64,000 bases of DNA. It comes from Palauibacter sp022826685. GTDB taxonomy: Bacteria > Gemmatimonadota > Gemmatimonadetes > Palauibacterales > Palauibacteraceae. A program made the position numbers and the translations under genes. Shown here piece after piece: positions 1 through 7,182 of this stretch. The number at the start of each line of letters is the position of its first letter. The first letter of the stretch is position 1. Location of the stretch: assembly GCF_965221685.1 (NCBI RefSeq), contig NZ_OZ244907.1. The stretch is one strand, 5' to 3'. A model generated the notes under the pieces. The model made no database searches. It saw only the letters and a list, made by a program, of their open reading frames with translations, and was not told the origin of the DNA.

Positions 1-245
1 GCATAGCCGGCCGCGCGCGCGTGCGGCACGCGCCCCAGCGCCTCGGCCGCCGCGGGCATCACCGCGAGGCTTCCGTCGTCGTTCATCAGCGCCCCGAGCG
101 TCGAGTTCAGGATCGACTCGCCCGCCGCGGCCCGCCGCACGGCCTCGCCGTGCAGGGCGAAGATCGGGTCGTTCCCTTCGCGCGTCGCCGCCTCGGGAAT
201 GAGGCTGCCGGAAGAACCGGAAAGAGTGGTCATCGCCGTCGTCAT
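1..245 (-). CDS. PLP-dependent aminotransferase, N-terminal fragment (runs off the window)
   Basis: Only about 81 N-terminal residues lie in the window; the gene continues past base 1. The translation contains DPIFALHGEAVRR followed by ILNSTLGALMNDDGSLAVMP. This resembles the N-terminus of class I/II aminotransferases, where a 'NATxGALLDDDG' stretch follows the first helix. The PLP-lysine region is outside the window, so substrate cannot be judged. An ATG at 245 (MTTAMTTLSG) lies six bases after the stop of the serine hydrolase gene. A second in-frame ATG at 233 is an alternative. The tight spacing suggests co-transcription with, and possibly coupling to, the upstream hydrolase. The family call rests on this one motif and is moderate. 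Confidence 0.6.
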   Translation of the reverse strand, partial: MTTAMTTLSGSSGSLIPEAATREGNDPIFALHGEAVRRAAAGESILNSTLGALMNDDGSLAVMPAAAEALGRVPHARAAGY

Positions 246-251
246 CGTCCG

Positions 252-1727
252 CTACCGGACCTTGTTCGAGAAGTTGCCGTGGACGCTGTACCGAGCGATC
301 GCGCCGTCCTCCCGGTGGAAGATGTACGCTTCTCCCGGCTCGCCGTCGTCCCGCATGCGCCGGAAGGTATCGCCGTCCTCATGCCGCAGCTTCGTCATCG
401 CTTCGAGCGGATCGTTCGTCGGGACGCCGAGGACCGCGAGACCATCGTCCCACCGGAGGATGACCGACTCTCCCCATGTGGACTGGTAGAGTCCCTCGTA
501 CTCTTCCAGGGAAGCCGGCCGCGGGGTCCCGCCGCCCGGGTCGCTCTGGATCTCCTCGAAGGCCGCGCCGAGCGTCGCCATCATCTTCGTCCACACGTCG
601 GTGGGATTGGCCTGGGCGTTCATCATCACCGTGCCCGCCAGCTTCTTCGCCGGAAGGATCTGGAAGGTCGAGCGGAAGCCCGGACAGCTCCCGCCGTGGC
701 CCACCGTGCGTTCCCCGTCGCGGCGCGAGACCGCGAACCCGAACCCCCACATCGTGTCGAAGTCCGGGTCGACCCAGTGCACGCGGTGCATCTCCCTCAG
801 CGTGTTCGCGTCGAGAATCTCCGTCCCGCCGTTCTCCAGCAGCCGGAACTGCCACGACGCGAGGCGCGCGAGATCTTCCACGGTGGAGGCGAACCCCGCC
901 CTGGACGCCATCCCCAGCGCCTGGAAGAAGGGGGCCTCGGCCCGCTGCCCGTCCCGCTCGAGCCGCGAGTATCCGGTGGCGTAGCGGCCGCCCTGGTGCT
1001 CGACGGGAATGTCGGGGTACGTGTCCGACATCCCCAGCGGCTCCAGGATCCGGCTCCGGATGTACTCGTCATACGCCATCCCCGAAGCCTGCTCGATCAA
1101 CTGTCCCGCCAGCGCCATGCCGAGGTTGGAGTACTGGAAGTAGCGGCGGCCGGGATACAGCGTCTCCTGCTCCGCCAGCCCCTCGATGATCTCGTCCACC
1201 GTCGGGAAGGGGTGATCGGGACCGGTCCAGTAGGGGTGCGCCGATTCCCGCGGGAGTCCCGAGGAGTGCGTGAGGATCCCCTCCACGCTCACGCTCGGGC
1301 CGTCGGGGTAGACCTGCTCGAGGTCGTACCACGGAAGGTGCGTGGAAACGGGGTCGTCGAGACCCAGCTTGCCCTCGTCCCGCTGCTGCATCACGCCGAT
1401 GGAGGTGAAGAGCTTCGAGATCGAGCACACCGAATACATCGTCGACGGGGTCGCGGGGACCCCGGTCTCGCGGTGGGCGTACCCGTATCCGCGGGCCCAG
1501 ACGAGATCCTGATCGTGCACGAGCGCCGCGGACACGCCGGGGATCTTCTCGTACGCCATCTTCGCGTCGAGCCAGGCCTCGAACAGCGCCACCGCCTGCT
1601 CGAAGCGCGGATCGTTCACGGGATCGCCGTTCCCCTGGGCGCACCCGGAGGCGGGAGCCGCGAGAACGACGGCGACGACGCAGGCGACGGCACGACGCCA
1701 TGGACGGCCTCGGAATGGACGGGTCAT
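252..1727 (-). CDS. Lipoprotein serine hydrolase, class C beta-lactamase family
   Basis: A 491-residue predicted lipoprotein with the serine beta-lactamase/PBP4* fold. Such proteins are usually D-amino-peptidases, esterases or orphan penicillin-recognising hydrolases, not true beta-lactamases. Residues about 14-29 form a signal segment ending in lipobox ASGC (Cys29), which predicts anchoring in the cell envelope. The nucleophile motif SxxK is Ser102-Ile-Ser-Lys105. A Tyr-Ser-Asn motif follows in YFQYSNLGMALAG, and an HGG motif (HGGSCPGFRS) stands in the KTG position. About 130 C-terminal residues form an extra domain typical of this family. The start was chosen because AAGGAGG lies six bases upstream of this ATG; an open frame extends further without such a site. 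The gene is divergent from the peroxiredoxin. Its substrate is unknown. Confidence 0.88.
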   Translation of the reverse strand: MTRPFRGRPWRRAVACVVAVVLAAPASGCAQGNGDPVNDPRFEQAVALFEAWLDAKMAYEKIPGVSAALVHDQDLVWARGYGYAHRETGVPATPSTMYSVCSISKLFTSIGVMQQRDEGKLGLDDPVSTHLPWYDLEQVYPDGPSVSVEGILTHSSGLPRESAHPYWTGPDHPFPTVDEIIEGLAEQETLYPGRRYFQYSNLGMALAGQLIEQASGMAYDEYIRSRILEPLGMSDTYPDIPVEHQGGRYATGYSRLERDGQRAEAPFFQALGMASRAGFASTVEDLARLASWQFRLLENGGTEILDANTLREMHRVHWVDPDFDTMWGFGFAVSRRDGERTVGHGGSCPGFRSTFQILPAKKLAGTVMMNAQANPTDVWTKMMATLGAAFEEIQSDPGGGTPRPASLEEYEGLYQSTWGESVILRWDDGLAVLGVPTNDPLEAMTKLRHEDGDTFRRMRDDGEPGEAYIFHREDGAIARYSVHGNFSNKVR

Positions 1728-1873
1728 GAGGCGCCTCCTTGAGGGCGGGGTGAGCATCGGGCCTCGGCCTCCGACGGCGAGGCGTGATTCAACTCTGGCG
1801 CGAACGCGGGGGGCGCGCCACCCTTCGGCATGGCTCTTCCACCTGCCTTCCACCCGCACGAAAGGACCGAGAC

Positions 1874-2470
1874 ATGCGGAGACTTGTCCTGGCCGCAGCG
1901 CTCGCGCTGGGCTTGGCCGGAATGCTCGCCATCGGAGGCGCGGCCCCGGTGAGCGCGCAGGACTCGCAACTGCTCGCCGTGGGCGAGATGGCGCCCGACT
2001 TCGCGCTCCCGGGCGCGACGCGATACGGCGCGCTGGAGGACCCGATCCGCCTCAGCGACTATCGCGGCGAGACCGTCGTCCTCGCCTTCTTCTTCAGAGT
2101 CAGGACGCGTGGCTGAACGGTTCAGATGAGAGCGTACCGTGATCAGTACGCAAGCGTTTTCAACGAGGGCCGGAACGTGGTTCTCGTCGGCATCTCGAAC
2201 GACCCGGTCGACGAACTCGCGTCATGGCTGAAGGACGAGGACTTCCCCTTCCTGTTCGGCAGCGACGCGGACAACGACGGGGGGACGTACGTCGCCTTCG
2301 GCGGAGGGTTGAGGGACAGCAACGCGGTGGACAGCCGCGCGGTGATTGTCGTGGGCCCGGACGGCCGCATCGCGGGCGTGATTCCGAGCTTCAATCAGGT
2401 GGATCCCGCCGCCTACGACGAACTCGCCGCCATCATCGACGAGGTGACGCCCGAGCCCGCAGACCCGTAG
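1874..2470 (+). CDS. Exported peroxiredoxin, candidate selenoprotein (in-frame TGA at the active site)
   Basis: Read through one in-frame TGA (2114-2116), this is a 198-residue thioredoxin-fold peroxiredoxin of the AhpC/TSA-BCP type. It would reduce peroxides outside the cytoplasm. Residues 1-28 form a signal peptide (cleavage near PVSA|QD). The N-terminal half has VGEMAPDFALPGATRYG and RGETVVLAFFF. The TGA replaces residue 81 in TRG-U-TVQMRAYRD, exactly where relatives carry the peroxidatic Cys of a GCT-type motif. Downstream the fold continues intact in the same frame (NVVLVGISNDPVDELASW, FPFLFGSD, VDSRAVIVVGPDGRIAGVIP). No other Cys exists in the protein, so Sec81 would be its only redox centre. 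AAAGGA lies seven bases before the ATG. A perfect hairpin follows the TGA at SECIS distance. A nonsense mutation of TGC/TGT is the alternative. selA/B/C/D were not seen in this window. Confidence 0.8.
2132..2151 (+). promoter_or_regulatory. Candidate bacterial SECIS hairpin
   Basis: Fifteen bases after the TGA lies a perfect 6-bp stem, GCGTAC (2132-2137) with GTACGC (2146-2151). It encloses an 8-base loop, CGTGATCA (2138-2145). The loop begins 22 bases past the TGA, and its second base is G. Known bacterial SECIS elements are stem-loops inside the coding region, with an apical loop roughly 16-37 bases after the UGA, a short upper stem and a G among the first two loop bases. This element satisfies each point. 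It would bind SelB and direct Sec insertion. The element is seen; its function is inferred. Confidence 0.7.
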
Positions 2471-2473
2471 GAG

Positions 2474-3046
2474 CTAGTCCCCTCCGGCTTGTTGATCGGA
2501 GAGGATTCCGGTGACGGCCCCGACGAGATCCTGGTCGGGGCCGACGCCGGTGTAGGCCACCTTCCCTTCCGCGTCGAGGATCACGACGATCGAGGTCGTG
2601 GTCGCCGAGTAGGCGCGCACCGCCGCGCCATCCGCATCCCACAGGTAGGGATACTCCGCCCCGTGTGCCTCCGCGTGGCGTCGCACGCGGCGCAGCGACT
2701 GGGCCACGGCCACGGCGACCGCGACGACGTTGACCCGGTCGCCGAAGTCCGCCTGCACCCGGTCGATCTCGGGCTGCAGCCCCTCGCACTGCTCGCACCA
2801 CGCGGCCCAGAACTCGATGAGCGTGGGCTTGCCGGCGGCGTAGTCGAGGAGCTGGATCTCGTTGCCGTCCAGATCCTGCAGCGTGGCGTCCGGCCCCTGC
2901 GTCCCGGCGGCGAGGCTCACCTGCCCCGCGCCCGCCTGCGCCTGGAGCGGATCCGCCGACAGGAGGACGGCCCCGACGATCGCGGCCAGCGCGGCGAACA
3001 TCGTGCGCGCCGCGAACGTGGCGGCGTGTCTCGGTTTTGCGTTCAC
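2474..3046 (-). CDS. Exported thioredoxin-like (TlpA/ResA-type) protein
   Basis: A 190-residue exported thioredoxin-fold protein. The N-terminal signal segment ends near LQAQA (residue 38). A redox motif, FWAAWCEQCEGLQPE, places the active Cys pair at 84 and 87 (C-E-Q-C). Later strands include VNVVAVAVAVAQS and STTTSIVVILDAEGKV, whose position fits the cis-Pro loop region. TlpA/ResA proteins reduce periplasmic disulfides with electrons from CcdA/DsbD. The GTG start overlaps the ccdA stop as GTGA, which indicates coupling. The gene ends four bases from the end of the convergent peroxiredoxin gene. It is a natural candidate for reducing that enzyme, but this is inferred from proximity only. Confidence 0.85.
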   Translation of the reverse strand: MNAKPRHAATFAARTMFAALAAIVGAVLLSADPLQAQAGAGQVSLAAGTQGPDATLQDLDGNEIQLLDYAAGKPTLIEFWAAWCEQCEGLQPEIDRVQADFGDRVNVVAVAVAVAQSLRRVRRHAEAHGAEYPYLWDADGAAVRAYSATTTSIVVILDAEGKVAYTGVGPDQDLVGAVTGILSDQQAGGD

Positions 3047-3822
3047 ATGAAGTATCCCGCCCGGATGAGGTAGAACTGCGCCATCCCGATCATGATGACG
3101 GCTGCGGCCCGTTTCATCCAGATCATCCACGTCCCCGACTTCGGCAGGACGGCGAGCGTCCCCGAGAAGAGGCCGACGGCGATGAGCACGGCGGTCATGC
3201 CGATCGAGAAGGTGAACAGGTAGACGAACCCCATGAGCCCGGCCTGCTCGGCGACGACCCAGGTGAGGACCACGGCGAAGGCGGGCGCCCCGCACGGCGC
3301 GGCCACGATGCCGGAGGTCGCGCCGAGGAGGAACACGGCCCGGTAGGATCCGCCGCCGCGGCTGCTCGCCCACGCCAGGAGCCGCTTCGGCACCGGGACG
3401 GGGAAGACGTCGAGCATGAACAGCGAGAAGAAGAGCAGGAGGTTCCCGGTCGCGAACAGCGCCCAGAAGCTCGCCCCGATCGAGCCGAGCACGGTGCCGC
3501 TGAGTCCCGCGATGACGCCGAGCAGCGAGTAGAGGAGCGCCAGTCCCAGGGCGTACGTGAGCGTCAGTCCGATGGTGCGCCTTCGCGGCTGACCCTCGCC
3601 CGCCGTCCCTGAGATGACCGAGAACGTGATCGGGATCATCGGCCAGATGCACGGGTTCGTGCTCGTGAGGACGCCCGCCCCGAAGAGCGCGCCGAGCGCT
3701 AGAAACGGGTTGTCGGAGAGCGCCGGTAGGAGCCCGCCCGCCGGCTCCACCTGCGGCGCCGCGAGAGCGATCACGTCGACGGCGACGGCCCCGATCGCGC
3801 CCGCTGCGATGGGGTCGATCAC
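3043..3822 (-). CDS. ccdA: CcdA/DsbD-type membrane thiol-disulfide electron carrier
   Basis: A 259-residue polytopic membrane protein of the CcdA/DsbD central-domain family. It carries electrons from cytoplasmic thioredoxin to periplasmic thiol proteins. The conserved cysteine motifs are visible: TNPCIWPMIPITFSV (Cys58) and IVAAPCGAPAFAVVL. Several hydrophobic helices are evident, such as GLTLTYALGLALLYSLLGVI and LFATGNLLLFFSLFMLDVF. The first 35 or so residues are hydrophobic and resemble a signal or extra helix. The start is GTG in a GTGA overlap with the upstream amidohydrolase stop. The 3' end overlaps the thioredoxin start by 4 nt. Together with that thioredoxin it forms a split, DsbD-like transmembrane reducing system. 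Confidence 0.88.
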   Translation of the reverse strand: MIDPIAAGAIGAVAVDVIALAAPQVEPAGGLLPALSDNPFLALGALFGAGVLTSTNPCIWPMIPITFSVISGTAGEGQPRRRTIGLTLTYALGLALLYSLLGVIAGLSGTVLGSIGASFWALFATGNLLLFFSLFMLDVFPVPVPKRLLAWASSRGGGSYRAVFLLGATSGIVAAPCGAPAFAVVLTWVVAEQAGLMGFVYLFTFSIGMTAVLIAVGLFSGTLAVLPKSGTWMIWMKRAAAVIMIGMAQFYLIRAGYFM

Positions 3823-5966
3823 GGGACCAGCGGCTCCGCCGGCGGGCCGCCGAAGACGATCACGCCGTCCTTCACGACAAGATCGATGTTCCGCAAGTCG
3901 GCGATGTCCGCCAGCGGATCTCCGTCCACGAGGATCAGGTGCGCGCGGCGGCCCGGCTCCACGGTTCCGAAGTCGTCCTCCTTCCCGAGCCACCGCGCGC
4001 CATTCGCCGTCGCGGCCCGCAGGATCGCGGCGTTCGGCACGCCGGCCTCCGCGTACGCCTCGAGTTCGTTGAACAACCCGACGTTGTCCGTGCCCGCGAG
4101 GAGCGGGACCCCGGCCTCGACGGCGCGGCGCACGAACTCACCCATGCGTTGGTACGCCTGCCGGGCGGTGTGGAACTCCGGGAGCGAAAAGCGCGCGCGG
4201 TCGCTGTCCTCGATCTCCTGGATATAGAGGGTCGGGTCGAGTCCCGTCTCCGTCTCCGCCATGAGTTCGAGGAGAGACGTGACTTCGGGGCTCGCCGGAT
4301 CGATCTCGCGCCAGTCGGCCTGCATGCGTCCGACCGGGTTCCGTCCGCCGTCGAGCGACATGTCCCGGCCGTCGACCTGGATCTCCGGCGGGAGGAAGTC
4401 GCGCCACACCCGGATGTGGTTGAAACCGCTGATCCCGGCCTCCATCGCCTGCCGCCAGCTCGTGCGGACGCCGATGTGCCCCGTGACCGGCAGCCCCTGG
4501 AGGCGCGCCTCGGCCACGACCGCGGCCAGCACATCCGGGTCGAGCAGGAAATACGCCTTGAGCAGATCGACGCCCTGTTCCTTGAGCGCGCGGACCAGCG
4601 CCGGGGCGGCCGCGGGGTCGTCGATGCTCACGTCGACCAGCGGGTGGTAGCCGGCGGGGCCGTCGATCAGCGGGCCGGCGGTGTACACGTCCGGCCCGGC
4701 CAGCACGCCCAGCCGCACCGCGTCCTTGAAGTCCATCGCGTCCTGGATCGCCGAGCCGGGGTCGCGGATCGCGGTGATCCCGGCGGCCAGCAGATCCGCG
4801 CCGGCGAGGGGCTGCCAGTAGTGGTAGTGGTTGTCCATCAGCCCCGGGAGCAGCATGCGGCCGCCCCCATCGATGACCGGCGTGCCGGGACCGATCTCCG
4901 GGACCCCCGCCTCCGCGCCTGTCCGCACTTCGGCGATCCGCCCGTCCCGGACGCGCACCGCCGCCCCCGCGACCGCCTCGTCGCCGGTCCCGTCGAACAG
5001 GCGGACGTTCGTGATGAGCAGATCATCGGCGGGATCCCCGGCGACCTCGAACCGGGCCTCGAAGGGGATCGGAGTGAGGTCGCCGCTCTCCAGGTCCAGC
5101 CGCTGCATCCGCCGCCCTCCGAGGACGAGCAGCCACTCGCCGGAGGGGTGGAATGCGAGCTGCTTCTGGTCGAAGGCGCTCGCCAGCAGCTGCTGTTGCC
5201 CGGGCTCGGACACCACGAGTTGATCGAGACCGTTGTGCGTCATCACGTGCGCGCGCCGCGTTCCGTCCGCGCTCCACGCAACGGCCATCTCCCGCTCCGG
5301 CGTGTCCGTGACCTGTTCGAGCGACATCTCCTCCAGGTCGAGTTCGTACACGTCCGTGCCGTCGAAGCGCCCCGTCTCGAGGAGGATCCGGCTCCCGTCC
5401 GGCGAGAGGGCGAACGACCACTCGTGCCAGTTCCGGGTGTGCGTGATCTGCTCCGCCTCGCCGCCCGCCAGCGGGATCCGCCACACGTGCGCCTCGTACT
5501 GCGAGCGGTCATCGACAAAGAAGAGCTGGCCGCCGTCCGGATGGAACTGCATGTGCCCGACGGACCCCGGAACGTGGTGCAGGAAGCGGACGCCTCCCGT
5601 CGCCATGTTTCGCACGAGGATGTCCGCCCCCTGACGGGTTCTCGCGGCGTAGGCGAGGAAGCGGCCATCGGGCGACCAGGCGGGGCGCGTGTCCCACGAG
5701 GCGCCGTCCGTGAGCTGGCGCGCCGCACCGCCCTCGGCGGGAAGCGTCCAGATCTTTCCGAGGATGGAGACGGCGATCGTCGACCCGTCCGGTGAGAACG
5801 CGGGATCCCGGGCCCCGATGTCCACGGTCACGTGCGACTGCGCCTGGAGCGCTCCGACGCCGAACGCGAAGCCGGCCGCGACCGCGGCGAGTCCGGCCAC
5901 CCGACCCCGCCGTCCCCCGGTGCCCGGGACTGCCAGGCCCGTGCTATTGCTGTTCCGCGTGCTCAT
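3819..5966 (-). CDS. Exported amidohydrolase with N-terminal WD40/TolB-like beta-propeller
   Basis: A 715-residue secreted protein with a signal segment near residues 20-43 (GALQAQS). Residues about 45-330 carry propeller repeats with 'SPDG' signatures (DPAFSPDGSTIAV, ARPAWSPDGRFLAYA, SFALSPDGSRILLE). The C-terminal half is a metal-dependent amidohydrolase: LLPGLMDNHYHYW gives the metal-binding H380-x-H382, with VTGHIG and LAGTDNVG further on. The urease-type barrel is completed by a C-terminal VEPGRRAHLILVDGDPL beta-sandwich return. This architecture is common among predicted imidazolonepropionase/prolidase-like hydrolases, but the substrate is unknown. The ATG overlaps the upstream stop as ATGA, and the stop overlaps ccdA as GTGA. 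Confidence 0.87.
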   Translation of the reverse strand: MSTRNSNSTGLAVPGTGGRRGRVAGLAAVAAGFAFGVGALQAQSHVTVDIGARDPAFSPDGSTIAVSILGKIWTLPAEGGAARQLTDGASWDTRPAWSPDGRFLAYAARTRQGADILVRNMATGGVRFLHHVPGSVGHMQFHPDGGQLFFVDDRSQYEAHVWRIPLAGGEAEQITHTRNWHEWSFALSPDGSRILLETGRFDGTDVYELDLEEMSLEQVTDTPEREMAVAWSADGTRRAHVMTHNGLDQLVVSEPGQQQLLASAFDQKQLAFHPSGEWLLVLGGRRMQRLDLESGDLTPIPFEARFEVAGDPADDLLITNVRLFDGTGDEAVAGAAVRVRDGRIAEVRTGAEAGVPEIGPGTPVIDGGGRMLLPGLMDNHYHYWQPLAGADLLAAGITAIRDPGSAIQDAMDFKDAVRLGVLAGPDVYTAGPLIDGPAGYHPLVDVSIDDPAAAPALVRALKEQGVDLLKAYFLLDPDVLAAVVAEARLQGLPVTGHIGVRTSWRQAMEAGISGFNHIRVWRDFLPPEIQVDGRDMSLDGGRNPVGRMQADWREIDPASPEVTSLLELMAETETGLDPTLYIQEIEDSDRARFSLPEFHTARQAYQRMGEFVRRAVEAGVPLLAGTDNVGLFNELEAYAEAGVPNAAILRAATANGARWLGKEDDFGTVEPGRRAHLILVDGDPLADIADLRNIDLVVKDGVIVFGGPPAEPLVP

Positions 5967-6973
5967 CCCCGCAACTCTCCGTTCCGTTCCATGTATCCGC
6001 TCAGTTCCAGGTAGACGCGCTGAATCGCGCGCGGCTTCTGGCTGTCCCGAAGCGACCATTCCTCGATGGCGCCGAACGTCGCCGCCGCCGCCGCTTCCTC
6101 GGCGCTCAGTCCATCCCCGTGGAATCGCGTCGCCTCCTCCACGACCCGTTGCACCGCTTCGCGGAACGACACGAGCCCCGCCTCGAGAATCTCCGGCGCT
6201 TCCATCACCCCGTGTCCGGGGATGTAGATATCCACGTCCATCTCGAGTGCGCGATCCAGCATCGCCACCCACTCCGAAGGATACGCGGAACGCATCGCCG
6301 GGAAGATGTGCTTCAGGTACGTCTCGCTCATGAACAGCACCTTCCCCTCCGGCACGTACACGACGAGGTCCCCGCCCGTGTGCGCGCGGCCGAGGTGAAG
6401 GAGATGGATCTCGCGTCCGCCGAGTTCGAGCACCGTATTCTCGCCCACGATCTCCGTCGGGACGATGACCGGCGGCGCGCCCTCGGGCCGGTTCGGGTTG
6501 ACCGCGCTCTCCTCCAGAATTGCCGCGGAGGTGGGATGCGCGAGGAAGCGAGCCCCGGCCGGGAAGGCGGAGTTGCCGCCCGTATGGTCCCCGTGGTCCG
6601 AGGCGACGACGACGTGTGTGATCGGCCGGTCCGTCATGCCCGCGACCGTATCGACGAGCCGCTGCGTCTCCTCGGGATTCTCCTGCCCGTCCGCGACGAG
6701 CACCCCCTCCGACGTGATGACAATGAGGCTCACCGTCGTGATGATCTCGCCCCCGGTCGGGTGAATCTGCTCGTACGCGTACACGTCCTGAGCGACCTCG
6801 ATCACCCGCGGATAGTCCGCGTCCGTGAACCCGTGCTCGTAGGGATCGGACGTCTCCGGCCCCGCCGCCTCGGCCTGGACCGCGGCTTCCGGGGAGGTCT
6901 CGCCGGGCGCACCGCAGGCGGCAAGGAATGGAAGAGCCAGCCAGGAAACCCGAGGAGAAGTCCGCCGAACCAT
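5963..6973 (-). CDS. Metallo-beta-lactamase-fold lipoprotein with altered HxHxDH motif
   Basis: A 336-residue predicted lipoprotein (lipobox LAAC, Cys20) with the MBL fold. The zinc motif reads SDHGDH at residues 125-130, so the first His of HxHxDH is Ser. Other expected ligands appear present: LAHPTS, HLGRAHTGGDLVVYVPEGKV and YIPGHGVMEAP. Loss of the first His could change metal site 1 or lower activity; some MBL-fold families naturally vary here. The start was chosen because GGGAGG lies five bases upstream of the ATG. This is the first gene of a four-gene run in which every junction is a 4-nt overlap (MBL, amidohydrolase, CcdA, thioredoxin). The substrate is unknown. Confidence 0.85.
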   Translation of the reverse strand: MVRRTSPRVSWLALPFLAACGAPGETSPEAAVQAEAAGPETSDPYEHGFTDADYPRVIEVAQDVYAYEQIHPTGGEIITTVSLIVITSEGVLVADGQENPEETQRLVDTVAGMTDRPITHVVVASDHGDHTGGNSAFPAGARFLAHPTSAAILEESAVNPNRPEGAPPVIVPTEIVGENTVLELGGREIHLLHLGRAHTGGDLVVYVPEGKVLFMSETYLKHIFPAMRSAYPSEWVAMLDRALEMDVDIYIPGHGVMEAPEILEAGLVSFREAVQRVVEEATRFHGDGLSAEEAAAAATFGAIEEWSLRDSQKPRAIQRVYLELSGYMERNGELRG

Positions 6974-7124
6974 GCATGCCTCCCGGAAGGAGAGAAACCT
7001 GACCCGAATCTTCTCCCATCGAGGGTGCCACCCGCCAGACCTCCGGGGAACCACGGCCGGACAGTGTGCGCCGGGACCGCTCCGGCACACGAGCGTGTAC
7101 GCGGAACGAGGCGGGCGCGGTAGG

Positions 7125-7156
7125 GTAGAGCATCTAGTGAGTAGAGCATCTAGTGA
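7125..7156 (+). repeat. Two-copy 16-bp perfect tandem repeat upstream of the LRR gene
   Basis: GTAGAGCATCTAGTGA occurs twice, head to tail, at 7125-7140 and 7141-7156. The second copy ends 26 bases before the ATG used for the LRR gene. It may be a recent slippage duplication or a paired regulator site. It also creates two GTG codons. Confidence 0.85.
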
Positions 7157-7182
7157 ACGGGCACCGGAGACGGAGTTGCGCG

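Noticed and set aside
21..1742. A 573-residue open frame on the plus strand opposite the serine hydrolase
   Set aside because: Long antisense frames are expected at this GC content. Its sequence is Arg/His/Pro-rich with no family motif, while the minus-strand frame has a complete hydrolase with an RBS.
2101..2130. Peroxiredoxin as two separate genes or a frameshifted pseudogene
   Set aside because: The upstream and downstream halves are in the same frame with only one stop between them. The downstream part lacks a signal and half the fold, and no Shine-Dalgarno precedes the ATG at 2126.
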